The notes under the pieces were generated by a model, which was not told the origin of the DNA, did not search any database, and was given only the letters and a program-made list of their open reading frames with translations. From contig NC_092349.1 of NCBI RefSeq assembly GCF_963676685.1, forward strand, positions 54,759,232 to 54,823,231: DNA of 64,000 nucleotides. The letters are read 5' to 3'. The stretch comes from Mytilus edulis (lineage: Eukaryota; Mollusca; Bivalvia; Mytilida; Mytilidae). How positions within the stretch are numbered: position 1 is the first letter of the stretch; every line of letters starts with the position of its first letter. Below, one piece after another: positions 44,433 through 56,260 of the stretch. Position numbers and translations under genes: made by a program.

Positions 44433-45655
44433 CTGAAAAAAACCAAGGAATATTGCTTGAAATATCATGTATGAAATTAAAAGAAATAAACTTAAGGACC
44501 AATCAATCAATCAATCTTAACAATCAATCTACACTAAATGTTGAACTCCATTCTTATTGGTATGCTTGTTCAAATTCAGAAAGACCACCAGTGGTTCATT
44601 GGTTGTTGTGGATTTTCATATGTGCTGTAATTAAAATAGGATTCAATCATATAACAAGGTGTTTTATACCGCATTCAAAATGATCTTTTGAAATATTTGA
44701 CTTTAAAACATACACTATATCCGTCTATATGTATTACACATTAATAAATTACCAAAATATATATATATGTTTAAAGTACACCAATTACTTGCATTCCACA
44801 CCATTTGCACAATCTAATCGGAGTTTTTTAGAGAGTATACATGAATGAGACAGACACCCACCGACACATTAGAAAAAATGACTCACAGTAGTGTACCCTC
44901 CCGGAATACTTGAGTTCAACTTCGATTGTACAGGGAACCATGTTGATAAATCTTTAGTGTGCTGTGTTTTGAGGTCTGTTGTTTTTCTCTATCTTGTTTT
45001 TAGTTGGGTTTTTTTTCGTTGACCGTTTTTCCTGAACATTAGGCTCATTATTATACCTTTGGTATAATTTCTCCTAGTTAAATCAAAATGACAGGACTCT
45101 AAATAATCTGAATACTCAAACAGCTTATAGCATGACTGTGTATTGTGATCTAACCGGAGCTGTAATGAATTCGAATAGTATACTTTTAAGATGTGTCTTT
45201 ACCTTGGCTGGTGTTGATGACAATGGTTCATTAACAAATAACCATATCTTCCGCTGTAATCCATTTCCACATTTAGTAACTCCATCGAAAGCTAAAGGAA
45301 TTTCTGTTGATATTTTCAGTTTTTGAAATGTCTTTAAATCGGTTTCTTTCTTTAGTATTGTTGATCGACAGCATTGTGGAATATCGCTGTATTGAATCTC
45401 CCAGTAATCTAACTCTTTCTGTATTAACTGACTGCAGCAGTTGGCTTGCAAATGCATCTCATCGTTTCTATAAAAATCTAAAATACGAGAAAACAAATCC
45501 GGACTACGGTCGAAAAAATAAAAATGTTTTTCAAGAACATATTCCGGAGATGAAGTAGTTAATCTTCCAAGACGTGTTTCGGGGTACTTTTTCAGAGTTG
45601 ACATGCAGGTCAAAAACGTAGTTCCACCAATATTTAGTGTTATTATGTTATCCAT
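43563..45655 (-). CDS. Kv A: voltage-gated potassium channel-like subunit, two exons
   Basis: Tetrameric potassium channel subunit, 440 residues, plasma membrane. Exon 1 (45655-45203) is the cytosolic T1/BTB domain (residues 1-151). It includes the intersubunit zinc motif HX5CX20CC (HLQANCC...QCC) found in Kv2, Kv3 and Kv4 but not Kv1. Exon 2 (44432-43563) holds S1-S6: S1 from residue 152, S2 with FFTLEFCTRF, S3 with LNILDVV, S4 RMFRITRLSK (293-302), pore TVGYGD (366-371) and S6 with AMPIAII (396-401). The intron is phase 0 (donor AAG|GTAAAG, acceptor TTTTTTTCAG). Oddities are that S4 lacks the two outer arginines (R1, R2 of Shaker) and that the PXP hinge is P-I-A. This suggests altered gating or a modulatory subunit. 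Assignment to the Kv family is firm; the subfamily is not. Confidence 0.9.
45203..45655 (-). CDS. Kv A exon 1 (T1 tetramerisation domain)
   Basis: ATG at 45655-45653, opening MDNIITLNIGGTTF, the standard start of a Kv T1 domain. FFDRSPDLFSRILDFYRN is the conserved T1 core. Ends at RKIWLFVNEPLSSTPAK, just before S1. Donor GTAAAG at 45202-45197. Confidence 0.9.
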
Positions 45656-46087
45656 TACTGTTCAATACATTTTCTAGACGTGTAACAATCTAATGAGAAA
45701 CAAGACGAATCTGTCGTATCCTGATAATAATTACTAAATTCTTCAGTGCATGGTATTTAAATAAAAATCCAAATATTCCCATGGGCTAACCATTAAATTG
45801 CATCTTGTGTCAAGTTTCAGGCTTTTAAATTAAAAATTCCTTGCTGTAACAAAAATAAATGATTGATAAACACGTACCAGACTTTTCAATAAATAAATAA
45901 TAAGCCAGGATTGTTCATTGTATTACAATGTGATTATTTCATTTGATAAAAATGATAAAAACGGGAATAATAAATCTTGAATTGACAATGTAATATAACA
46001 TTGCATTATTGCTTATTATGTTAACGTTTGGATAAAATCAATTTTATGATTTATAATTAAACAAAATATTAATAAAAATGTTCCATC
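45656..46087. other. 5' flank of Kv A
   Basis: Presumed promoter side of Kv A on the minus strand. AT-rich; no TATA or initiator can be fixed. Confidence 0.4.
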
Positions 46088-46681
46088 TGTTACGGCCAGA
46101 AATTGCCTTTAAATTATAGCCAACAAAAGACACAAATCAATGATAAAATTTAACAATATTTATTATACAAAAGTTTACAAGAAGTATTACACAAATATTA
46201 CTGTCAACTTAACTGTCAAAATATGAGTCCAATCGTTTATCTTTATCTATATCCGGATATCTTTCGGAATCCAATCTGAATATTACGTTCACTACTAAGG
46301 TCACAATCCAGTATGATGTTGTTTGTAGAATAAAAGTGTCAATCCGAATGCTGTAAATGCTAATGTCTATCGATGTCTAAGTCTAAGTCCAAGAGTGAGT
46401 CTTTAACTTTAGTGTCTGTATATATATAGTTGTCATGGAAGATTCTAGAACAGTCTATAATGGAACATCCTAGAAAGTTACAACAGAAGTTTCTAGTAAA
46501 ATGTAGAAGTTTATATAACGCATCTTTTATTAGGATCATTCTGGAAAGTTCCAATCATTCTGTAATTGATCCAGTGATTTCTAAACTGCACAGTTCTAAG
46601 ATTATTCTGTAAACAACTATCAGGCCACACAACACAAATCAGGCCAACATAAATAAATACAATAATTACAATATCATAACA
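46088..46681 (-). repeat. solo LTR with heat-shock-element-like motifs
   Basis: Read on the minus strand it begins TGTTATGATATTG and ends GGCCGTAACA (TGTT...AACA). CATC flanks both sides as a 4-bp target duplication (46084-46087, 46682-46685). A TATA-like CTATATATACAG lies at about 46430-46419 and an AATAAA further down. Directly upstream of the TATA box are TTCTAGAA (46443-46450), GAACATCCTAGAA (46463-46475), GAAGTTTC (46486-46493) and a perfect TTCNNGAANNTTC (46539-46551). No internal coding region is present, so it is a solo LTR, probably Ty3/gypsy-type. Confidence 0.78.
46539..46551. promoter_or_regulatory. three-unit heat shock element match in the LTR
   Basis: TTCTGGAAAGTTC fits the HSF consensus TTCnnGAAnnTTC exactly. 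It lies about 110-130 bp upstream of the LTR's TATA-like box in minus-strand orientation. Binding is inferred from the consensus only. Confidence 0.55.
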
Positions 46682-47610
46682 CATCCCCTAAAGGATAGAA
46701 CAAAACAGATAATTGTCATGGGTATATTCTGTAATTGAATTTTTTGTTTTATTTCAAATTTCAAGCAAATTCATCATTTTAATTAATTGATTCGTATTTT
46801 CTCGACTTTTATAAATATTGCATGCTTATTCAGAGAGAAAAATATGGAATTCCAAGGTATTTCCAAAAAATGGCCATTTATAGCAATTGACAGAGTCAGA
46901 CGTTATACTTTATCCATCAACAAAACGAGTGGAAAACAACTATGATATTCTTGACTTTGTACAGGCATTTCCCGACGAAAATATTTGGCTATACTTTATT
47001 ACAGCTACATCATAGCTAAACCTACCACTTGTGTGACAGTTGTTTATAATGTCGTATTTTGGTCCTCAATGCTCATCAACTTCGTAATTTATTTGGCCAT
47101 TTTAATTTTTTGGAATTCGAGCATCACTGATGAGTCTTTTGTAGACGAAACACGCGTCTGGCGTAATTACAAAATTTAATCCTGGTGTCTATTATGAGTT
47201 TATGTATTGACAAAGCTAGTTGCCTTCAAGCAGATCGGTTTTAAACATCAAAATTCTTAGAAGTACAGAGACGGCAGTAGATGGTGTAAATGTCTCCTTT
47301 AATCCACCATTTTCTACATAATGTCTGTACAAAGTCAGGAATATGACAGTTGTTATCCTTTAGTTTTATGTGTTTTAACTTTTAAATTAATTATACCATT
47401 TGCTTAGGGACTCTCCTTTCAGAATTATTTACTCGGAGTTCCGTAATTTTTATTCCACTGAAGGACATTCTTTTTTATTTAATTCTTTACTTTTTTAAAA
47501 AGGATTGCCAACAGCCAGAGGCTACGTGTGTGTCTCCTCTTTGTATTGGGAAGTGATTTTGGAATCCAGTCAACTAATTAGTAATAATTGTGTGGCTCAC
47601 AAATTGGCTT
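46682..47610. other. intergenic DNA with a dispersed repeat
   Basis: 46985-47190 is a copy of a dispersed family containing CACTGATGAGTC and GACGAAACACGCGTCTGGCG. 47300-47460 (CCACCATTTTCTACATAATG...GTCAGGAATATGACAG) belongs to a second family also seen at 57455-57600. No gene. Confidence 0.55.
47127..47165 (+). ncRNA. hammerhead-ribozyme-like core in a dispersed repeat
   Basis: CTGATGA is followed by GTC-N7-GAC (3-bp stem II), then GAAA, a short stem-loop and GTA, the order of a type I hammerhead core. One mismatch disturbs stem III here. The two flanks that should form stem I do not pair, so self-cleavage is doubtful. Confidence 0.3.
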
Positions 47611-47629
47611 TGGCTGTAAAAAAAGCTGC

Positions 47630-49000
47630 AGACAACAAACAGGACATACAAGAAATGTAATCTAGACATTGATTTTTAATAAAATGGCAACTTAAAAATA
47701 TATTAAAAAATATGAGCATGAAAAACAGCACTGTACAAGGACAACAATGTTACAGAGAAAATAAGACAACAATGTTACAGAGAAAATAAGACAACAATGT
47801 TTCAGAGAAAAAGGGACATACCAAAGAAAGTTTGAGGAATTTAGCTGATAATACTAACTAGTATAATACGAAAAAGATTCTGAAAATATATCAAAAAATA
47901 GAAGAGATAAGCCGACAGAAAAGTTCTTTTTGTGGTTCACGTTTCAGTAAAGCGACCTTAGCTTATGAATTTAAACCAACAGCAACTCGTGAGTATTTTA
48001 TCTTGAAAAACAATTAAGTCTAGATAAATAAAGTCTTCATGCATAGCAAGAACTACGAAAGACGGAAAGTCCTCTTTTGATCGAAGATCTAGGGAACATA
48101 TAATATCGGATGGAATAAGAAATTCATACTGTTTATATTTTCCGACAGCAAAAGGTAGCCATAACCAAAAATAGATATTAAAATGCAGTTCTATTGACGG
48201 ATCAAACAGGCTTTTAGTCTTCGTAAAAGACAAGTTAAATGAATGCCATGCACATCAAATAAGAGGACAGTTAAGGCAGAAAACCAGGTAGGCATTTATC
48301 TATACGTGTATCTGAAAAACAAACAAACATTTCAAACTAGTAGTATCTTTCATTGTACCAGACTCAAGGTAGAATCCACTTTTAGCAGCTAACTTTTATG
48401 ATATGTCTTAAAAAAATTCTATACGACCAAATGTTCAAAAAATCTCAAAATCTTAAAAGTTAACTATAATATCACCTCTTTTGACAGCAGAATCAGATAT
48501 ATCACGTCTTGTAGCGATTCTCATATGATGGAAATATTTCATTTCAAAATCAAGCATTATACTGGAATGAAACAGTGTTCCAACGTATCAAACAATGCGC
48601 TCAAATGATATTACTACGAGTTATTAGCAGGTGTTTGTTGTAGGATTTTGGCTTAACGAATTTTGAAAGTCAGATTAGAAAATATATATGGCCCTGCAAA
48701 TGTATCTGTAACACATCAAGTAAACAGCGACAACAGTATGGCATTTATCCTAACTGCTCTATCTGAGTTAAACTACGAAACCTCACACATTTCGAAACAG
48801 GGTATATAGATGTGGATTAGTAACCGTTGCTGCAAAAGAAGATTGAAATTTTCCTCATACAATTCTGTCACATAATATTGGTTAATTTCGCAAAATTGTT
48901 TATGATCACTTAAAACAAATTACGATTTTGGAATGTACTGTTTCAGTAGTTAAGTAAGCATGGTTATACTCACAAAGGTAAAGAAATTATAACGAATAAT
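47630..49000. repeat. ancient duplicated segment, copy A
   Basis: Blocks shared in the same order with copies B and C include TTCAGTAAAGC(G/C)AC, GGACAGTTAAGGCAGA, ATATATGGCC(C/A)TGCAAATG, CACATCAAGTAAAC and TTTTGGAATGTACTGTTTCAGTA. Divergence is high and no open frame is conserved across copies. Confidence 0.6.
47741..47815. repeat. 25-bp tandem repeat, three copies
   Basis: ACAACAATGTTACAGAGAAA plus ATAAG repeated at 47741, 47766 and 47791, the last copy slightly diverged. Confidence 0.85.
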
Positions 49001-49312
49001 GTATCATGCGTATTACTTTCTCTTATCCGCCGTTATAGACAAAAACGTCTAGTGGGGTGCATTCGTTATATTCAACCAAAATATTTTACCTTAGAAATGT
49101 TGAGAGAAGCCATGTCAACAATGTGTGTGTAGACAGTTTCTATATTCAGTTGATCAGAAAGTAGGATTGTTGTGTAATGAAGAAGTCAATCCATATTTCT
49201 TCACGAAAGTGGATTCTGGTATCAGATCTTTAAAAAAAATACATTATGTAGCAAATAGTATCTTACAGACAGTTAGGAGTGAGATGGAAGAATTGCTGTA
49301 CGCATGTTATTA

Positions 49313-49409
49313 GAAAATTACCGAGACACAAATTAATTGAAAATTACCTAGACACAAGGTATTTGAAAATTACCGAGACACAAATTATTGAAAATTACCT
49401 AGACACAAG
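49313..49409. repeat. about 27-bp tandem repeat, four copies
   Basis: GAAAATTACC(G/T)AGACACAA occurs four times, alternating CCGAG and CCTAG, which suggests a two-unit higher-order period. Confidence 0.8.
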
Positions 49410-49489
49410 AGATATTCCCCTGTTCTTGTGGATAAGATACACAAATTATACACATCTTAAATAAGTGACGTACAAACTCATTACTTGGA

Positions 49490-50480
49490 GACCTGACAAG
49501 ACATGACAAGAATAAATCCAGGGAACATACAATATGGGATGGAATAAGAAAAGCAAATTCATTGCTTTGTATATATTTTTTGATGGAACAAGGTCATGAA
49601 GTACCAACAAAAGAGGGCGTTTTCCGAGATGAAGGAGAATGCAAGTTTCCAGATTGCATTACAAATTACAACATGTGCAAGTATTACAATCTTTTAATCT
49701 TTGTGAAACACAAAATAATGGAAAAAAGCACATCCAATATATACGTGGACAGTTAAGGCAGAGAACCAGATAGGAATTGATCTATATAATAAAACACAAA
49801 CAAACTTTATCCACATAAGTTAAAAGCATCATCACTTGATATTGAAATGACTACACGTTGTTTTTTTTAATTATGGAAACACAACATGAACATTTCAACA
49901 AATGTTAAGATAATAAAGAAAAATCTAATTAAAGCAGAATTGGAAAGTTTATGTATGCTCGCTAAGGATAATAAAAGATGAACTATTGGGGGAAATGATT
50001 TCAGAATTTCAGTACACATTGCAAGTCTTCGATATTTCAAAATCAAACAATATATTGGCATGAAATATACCGTATTCTAAGTTATCAAAAATGCAGTGTT
50101 CTAAGATTTCAAATGTTTTTTTATGAGAAATAAGAAAGTTTTTGTGGTAAGATTTGGGCTTTTCGAAATTCGTAAGTCAAAAAAGAAGATATATGGCCAT
50201 GCAAATGCATCTGTACCACATCAAGTAAACCATGTAAACAGCGACAGAAGCATGGCGTTCATCCAATCTGCTTTATCAGAGTTTTACAACAAAAATATTA
50301 CACATATCCAGCATATAGATCTGGACAAATAACAGGTGCTGCTGAAGATGGTGGAAGTTTTCCTCATGCCATTCCTTCACATGATATGGGTTAATTTCGC
50401 AAGATTGTTTATGATCACTACAAACAAATTATGATTTTGGAATGTACTGTTTCAGTATTTTGGTAAACTTTGCTACACTC
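49490..50480. repeat. ancient duplicated segment, copy B
   Basis: Collinear with copy A over several blocks: GGGAACATA(C/T)AATAT, GGACAGTTAAGGCAGAGAACC, GGCCATGCAAATGCATCTGT and GGTTAATTTCGCAA. Non-coding. Confidence 0.6.
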
Positions 50481-51739
50481 ACTGGAAAAAAGTTTGTTTC
50501 TGGTTTTTGGAGAAAAAAATCATTTGTTTCACCCTCGGCTGCCACTATTTGTAATGCTAAAATTAAAAGAAAAAAAATGTTTTCGACTTGTCGCCAAACA
50601 AATAGATTGTAATTGTTAAGTTTGCTTTTTGTCTTAATGTGAATGACGTATTTAAAATGTGTCTCAAGTATTGTAATTCTGTATTTAGGTCAACATTTGG
50701 TCGACCTCACTGATTTTTCTATGTGGAAATCACCACAATATTTGATTTGTATATACCATTGCATTAATTGTTGACTCAGTAAATATTAAATGAAGTATCA
50801 TCAAACAACTTCTATTATAAAATGCAATACCTGGAAACCATTTTACCTGTTTTGTCTTTCATGTGTTTTTCTCAGTCATTAAAGTACATCCCAGAACTAA
50901 GACTGAAAACTCTGAAGGGAAACTCATTCTGAAGTCATCATTTTCTACTTTAGCATGTTTAGTATTTAATTAAAAATGTTACTAGTAAGTCCCTTTGGAT
51001 ACTATTATCAATACATTCCGTTAGTTTTAGTGTGACAACAATTTTAAAAAAAAGCTAGAGGGAGTTGAAAGAATAGAACGATATTTTATAATTTATAACA
51101 GTCTATGACAAATGATTTAAATCGGATGTGTAAATGTATGTGACACTTTTTTTCATTAGTTTTGGCATACTATTGGTATTTACCTTAAGTTTCCTTATAT
51201 ACAATGTATACTATACATTTCCGTTGATGTATATTATCATAGGTAAAGGTTCTGGGGATTAAAGGAAAGAAATGGAATAAAATCACAATCCTATCATTTA
51301 TCGAGTCGTTTTACAGTCAATTTTGGCGTTGCGGCCATAAGTCCACTAGTCATTTTTCAGTTATTTCTTTTACTTTTTGGTATGTACCATTGTCAAATTT
51401 TCTAATAATTGCACGTTCTTAAATATGTACAATCGCGCCACTTTTTGCAAATTCCTGTCTTAAGCCAGGAGCTTGTAATATCGTTGGTTATTGTCTGTCA
51501 CAACTGACTTTTTTCTGATTGTCGTAAAAATGTATATATATCTTTTCGTTGGTTTTCGCTTTTGAGTTGATTCAAATTTAAACTATCTCTATGGGATGAA
51601 TGTACTTGACTACTTCTTTATCTTGCTCTTTCCCGTCTTGGTACCAATGTCCAACAAACAAAAAGATAACCAGTCGATAGTCTAATGAAGATGACTCGTC
51701 GTTTATAAATGTACAGTTGACATCCCAGCTCACACACAA

Positions 51740-52760
51740 AACTAATGAAGTTTATCGGAAGTCAAAACCTAGAGCCAAAACATATACAGAAGCTGCACAT
51801 ATACAACAAAAGGTCACATGTTAAAAATACAGTACTGTAGAAAGACAGCAGTGTAACAGAGAAAAAAAGGTAAATATAAAAGTAAGTTTGTGGAATTTAG
51901 CAAATAGTTTCAGACTGTAGAGCAGATGATGATGTATCCGAAGAAGAGCAAAGTAGGCAGAAACAGTATAGTGTTGCTACACGATTCAGTAAAGCCACTT
52001 TGGAATGTGTGTTTCCATCAACAGCTATTAATGAGTATTATTAAGGATATTTTACAATTAAATCTTCGAATTTAATAACACAAAACAAATATCGATGTTT
52101 GGCCGAGTTATAATCATATTTTTAAACATATAAAGTTGGATTGAATAATAATAAAAAAACCAGATTGTGTTTATATTTGTCAAGTTACAAGGTATCACTA
52201 GCAACAAAATCACCATTACTTTTGATTCAATGATTAAATTCAGACCTTGCACAAAAAAAATATAAATATTTTATAGACGCATCATACAAGGTTGATATAA
52301 AGGATCAAATAACGGGGAAAATAATTAAAAGATTTCTGTAACACATATAAGAGCTACGACATGGTAAAAATAAGCATTATTATATTAGGATGAATATGCT
52401 GTGTTCTAAATCACCGCAAAATAAGTTCAAATATCATTACAAGGAGGTTTTTTTTTAATTCCTTGGCAGCAATCCCCTTTCTTCAATGATTTCATCAATT
52501 GGTTTTCCGATAAGAATATATATGGTCGTGCAAATGCATCTGTACCACATCAAGTCAACTGAAAAAAAATAATGGCGTTTGTCCAAGCTCCTCAATCAGT
52601 GTTTTTATTAAAACAACGAAAACCTTAACACAACTTGAAACAGGGTATATAGTTACATGTTAACCGTTGCTGCTAAAGACAATGAATATTTCCTATTGCT
52701 GGTCTATCACATGTTGTGTTTTTATATTTTCACGAGTTTCCATAAGTACAGATATATGAT
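51740..52760. repeat. ancient duplicated segment, copy C
   Basis: Collinear with A and B: CGATTCAGTAAAGCCAC, GTCGTGCAAATGCATCTGTACC, ACATCAAGTCAAC and GAAACAGGGTATATAG. The stretches after B and C (about 50620-51180 and 53650-54180) also look related. Confidence 0.55.
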
Positions 52761-55700
52761 TGTGGACATTGCGGGATCCAGGTCCACCTGAACATTACAG
52801 ATTCCTTGGCATGTTCTCACTGCAACGTTTTTCTTTCAAATTATTTTATGTGATTCATAGAGAAATAGATATTAGAAATAATTTAACTGAAAAACGGGAT
52901 ATTTGAGGATGCTGAGTTTATGGAAAGCATGTATGTATTGGTTTCTTTCTTTCGTATTAAGTAAAATAAATATATGACACAATTTACTTCTATTAAAACT
53001 TAACAATATGGTAAAACTACATAGATTTTTTTTCTTTTTAGTTCTCACATTGTTTCTGTACCTCGATATAACTTTTAATAAATGTTGCTGTATTTGTCAC
53101 ACGCACAGGCTTCCAAAAAGAGGAATTTGATTTAGTAAGTCATTGGTTGAGGTACAGAGGAAATTGCTGGTCAGAAAAATGGGAAAACCTAATTTGATTG
53201 TTCGAAGTCATCTGCAAATTTATGTATCCTTGTACTTTTGACTTTGTTATTATTTTAACATGATGCATACGTTTTTATGTAAACGAAGGTGGAAGGTACA
53301 CATTGGTCGGATAAAAATCGTCCTTCTAATATGTATTTTACGACAATATCAATTCAATATTTATTAAGTGAACTTTGACTTATTGTATCATTTTTTGTAC
53401 AATGTTAATCCTGTACGCTTGAGATTAAACGATTGTAAAACAAATTAAGAACAATTAGGCCATACAATTGTAATGGTACACTATCAGGAGCTATTTACTT
53501 GAATGCTTTCTCCTTGAACACATAATTATAACAATTTTTACTGATTACAAGTATCACATCTTTAGTACGGGTACAACGATATGTATGTAAACTTAATTTA
53601 AAACTCCTTCATGTTTAACATAGATAACAATATATAATGTAGATGCCATATTCAAAACTTGTTGCAACTATTGCAATTCTAGATTTAGATAATTAAAACT
53701 GGATTTAAGTAAACATTGTGCAACTATTTCCTCATTGATTTTTATGTTGAAATCGGCACAATAGTTGATTTGTATATTTACCAGATAAATAATTAATGTT
53801 GAAGTAAATAGTAAATGCAATAATCATCAAACAGTTTCTATAACTTAAGGAATTGTAATACTGAATATCCATTCGGATTATTTTTCAATCTATTTTTTCA
53901 TCTGCGTCAATGTATATTCAAAACTAATACTGCACCTCTGAACACTCCGAAGGGGGTGGCGTTGCGTCATTAATTCACTTTTCAATAATTCACTTTCGAA
54001 ATGATCATCAATTGACTCTATTTTGACTAAAAAGTGGGAACAATTATAAAACATGTGAAAAAGAGGAATTCAAATGCATCCATTGAAAGATGTTAAAAAT
54101 ACGTGAAAATTGATTTTAAACTGAACGTGTAAAGGTAAGCTACATTTATTTTAAATAAGTTTAAGCATACTTTGGTAAATAAGTTTGTGTATAATGACAA
54201 AATTTCATGTATGTTATAATTATAATTAGTTATCAAACGTATTAGGATTATTATTTAATACGCCAGACGCGCGTTTCGTCTACATTAGACTCATCAGTGA
54301 CGTTCAGATCAAAACAGTTAAAAAGCCAAACAAGTACGAAGTTGAAAAGCATTGATGACCCAAAATTCCAAAAACGTTGTGCCAAATACGACTAAAGTAA
54401 TATACTCCTGGGATAAGAAAATCCTTAGTCTTTTTCGAAAAATTCAAAGTTTTGTAAACAGGAAATTTATACAAATGACCACATAATTGATATTCATGTC
54501 AGCACCGAAGTGCTGACTACTGGGCTGGTGATACCCTCGAGTACGACACAGTGGCATCGCCCCAGTGGTGAAAATAGTTATCAAAGGTACCAGGATTAAA
54601 ATTTAATACGCCAGACGCACGTTTCGTCTACATAAGACTCTCCAGTGACGCTCAGATCAAAACAGTTAACAAAAATCAAACAAGTACAAAGTTGAAGAGC
54701 AGTGAGGACCCAAAATTTCAAAAAATGTGCCAACAACACGATTACAAAACAGCTATTTATTGAGAGATATCAGTACCTTTTCAAATGGGGGTACTAGCCT
54801 TTCAATATTTGTTCTCATTTCGTTTTGCTACATATTCCTAGATTTTGATAATTTATCGCTTACAACCACGTTGTATCTCACCACAATATGCCCGTACCTA
54901 ACTAAAGCCACAAAGAAGCCTGTTATCCAGTTGTTATCCTCAGTTCTGTTAGTCAAAACTGATATGTAATGGCCTAATCATTTGCCTTTCTTTAGCTTTC
55001 GTCCATTTTGTGCCCCTTTTAGAGTAATTATGTGCTTCGGTCTGTGAGTCCGTTCGTCTGTTAAAAATCAGTTTAAAGTTTTTGGTCAAGGAAATTTTAA
55101 AGTCTAATCAACTTGAAACTTAGTACTCATGTTCCCTATGTATTGGTCTTTCTAATAGTAATAGCAATTTAAGAGTTTTGATCCCAACTATTTTGCATGA
55201 TTGTATGGTTGGACGTGGGTTTAAAATGGCAAAAAAAACTATAATATAGATATAATCGTTCTTCACGACTAAATAGTTTAGAGGCTTTACTGATATTACT
55301 CAAAAACTACAAAACTTGTATAATAAAGCAAGGTACCATCTAGTCATAATATATGGACATCGAGTTAGTTAAAAAAATTTTTGGTTAATTTCAAATTATA
55401 GAAGTTTGAGGTACTTAACTAACAAATATGGTAAAATTTATTTTAGTTTTGAATAGCATGAATTAGTTGTACTTGACAATCATATAAAACGAAGATGTGA
55501 TATAGTTGGCAATGGACTACTCTCCATTAGAGAACAAATGACGTGGAACTTCGTTCTGAAAATCAAGTCGTTCATACATGTATGTGTTTAACTTGGTTAT
55601 AGTCGATGAGCAAGACTATAAAAATATGTTTCTTTGTTAATACGAGAGGAATAGAGAAGACTATCGCTGGCCATCCTTTTCGCTTTGATACTGGAGTAGA

Positions 55701-55804
55701 TTGAATTACATGAGATGCATTATATATTTATGTACAGTGCATTATGTCAAAAAAATTTAGTACAAAAACATTAATGATATACGTTTGTTTTCTCTTAGGC
55801 TACA
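52761..55804. other. 5' flank of Kv B
   Basis: No coding region supported. It contains two reverse-oriented copies of the CTGATGAGTC/GACGAAACGCGC family (about 54235-54420 and 54585-54725) and a diverged TTATGCCCC-family repeat (55010-55250). Promoter elements of Kv B not identifiable. Confidence 0.5.
54259..54297 (-). ncRNA. hammerhead-ribozyme-like core, best-preserved copy
   Basis: Minus strand: CTGATGA, GTC-N7-GAC, GAAA, CGC-N7-GCG, TA. All core nucleotides of a hammerhead are present and stems II and III pair perfectly over 3 bp each. Stem I is not evident. A decayed copy (CTGGAGA core) is at 54607-54645. Confidence 0.35.
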
Positions 55805-56260
55805 ATGGATGACAAAATATTTTTAAACGTTGGTGGGACAGTGTTCACAGCAAAGATGTCGACACTTAAAAAGTATCCTAACACACTTCTGGGATCAATT
55901 TCATTTGAATCAGATTGCTACGTCAATGAGGATAAATCATTCTATTTTGACAGGAACCCAGATCTGTTTAATACAATTTTAGACTATTACAGAAATGGTT
56001 GTATTCATCTTCCAAACCACCTCTGTGGATTGTTATGGGAAGCTGAACTGAAATTCTGGAAAATAGCTCTAACTGAAATTTCAGAGTGTTGCCATAAGAC
56101 CCTGTCATCATATAAGAAAAGGCTAGACATTTCAAATATGTTAAAAGCAGTGTTTTCTACACAACACCAATCAGAATGCACTTCAACCTCTGTCATTGGA
56201 AAACTTTGTCACAGACTATGGCTGTTCCTGGAAAAACCGTCTTCTTCCATTTGGGCCAGA
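55805..56260 (+). CDS. Kv B exon 1 (T1 tetramerisation domain)
   Basis: ATG at 55805, in the context GGCTACAATGG. Conserved T1 core FYFDRNPDLFNTILDYYRNG. Donor AGA|GTAAGT at 56261. Confidence 0.92.

Larger units (their letters stand above)
40040..44810. repeat. 4.76-kb tandem duplication, copy 2
   Basis: Begins at the junction CCATTTGCAC|GGGACTCTG. It ends at 44810, where the sequence continues AATCTAATCGG instead of repeating. It contains the intact Kv A channel exon. The two junction sequences share almost no homology, so the duplication did not arise by recombination between long repeats. Confidence 0.95.

Noticed and set aside
44433-44510. Upstream methionine extending Kv A exon 2 (and the corresponding one in copy 1)
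   Set aside because: The stretch is a pyrimidine-rich splice acceptor region, it differs by an A-run indel between the copies, and T1 joins directly to CYNFAY in phase 0.
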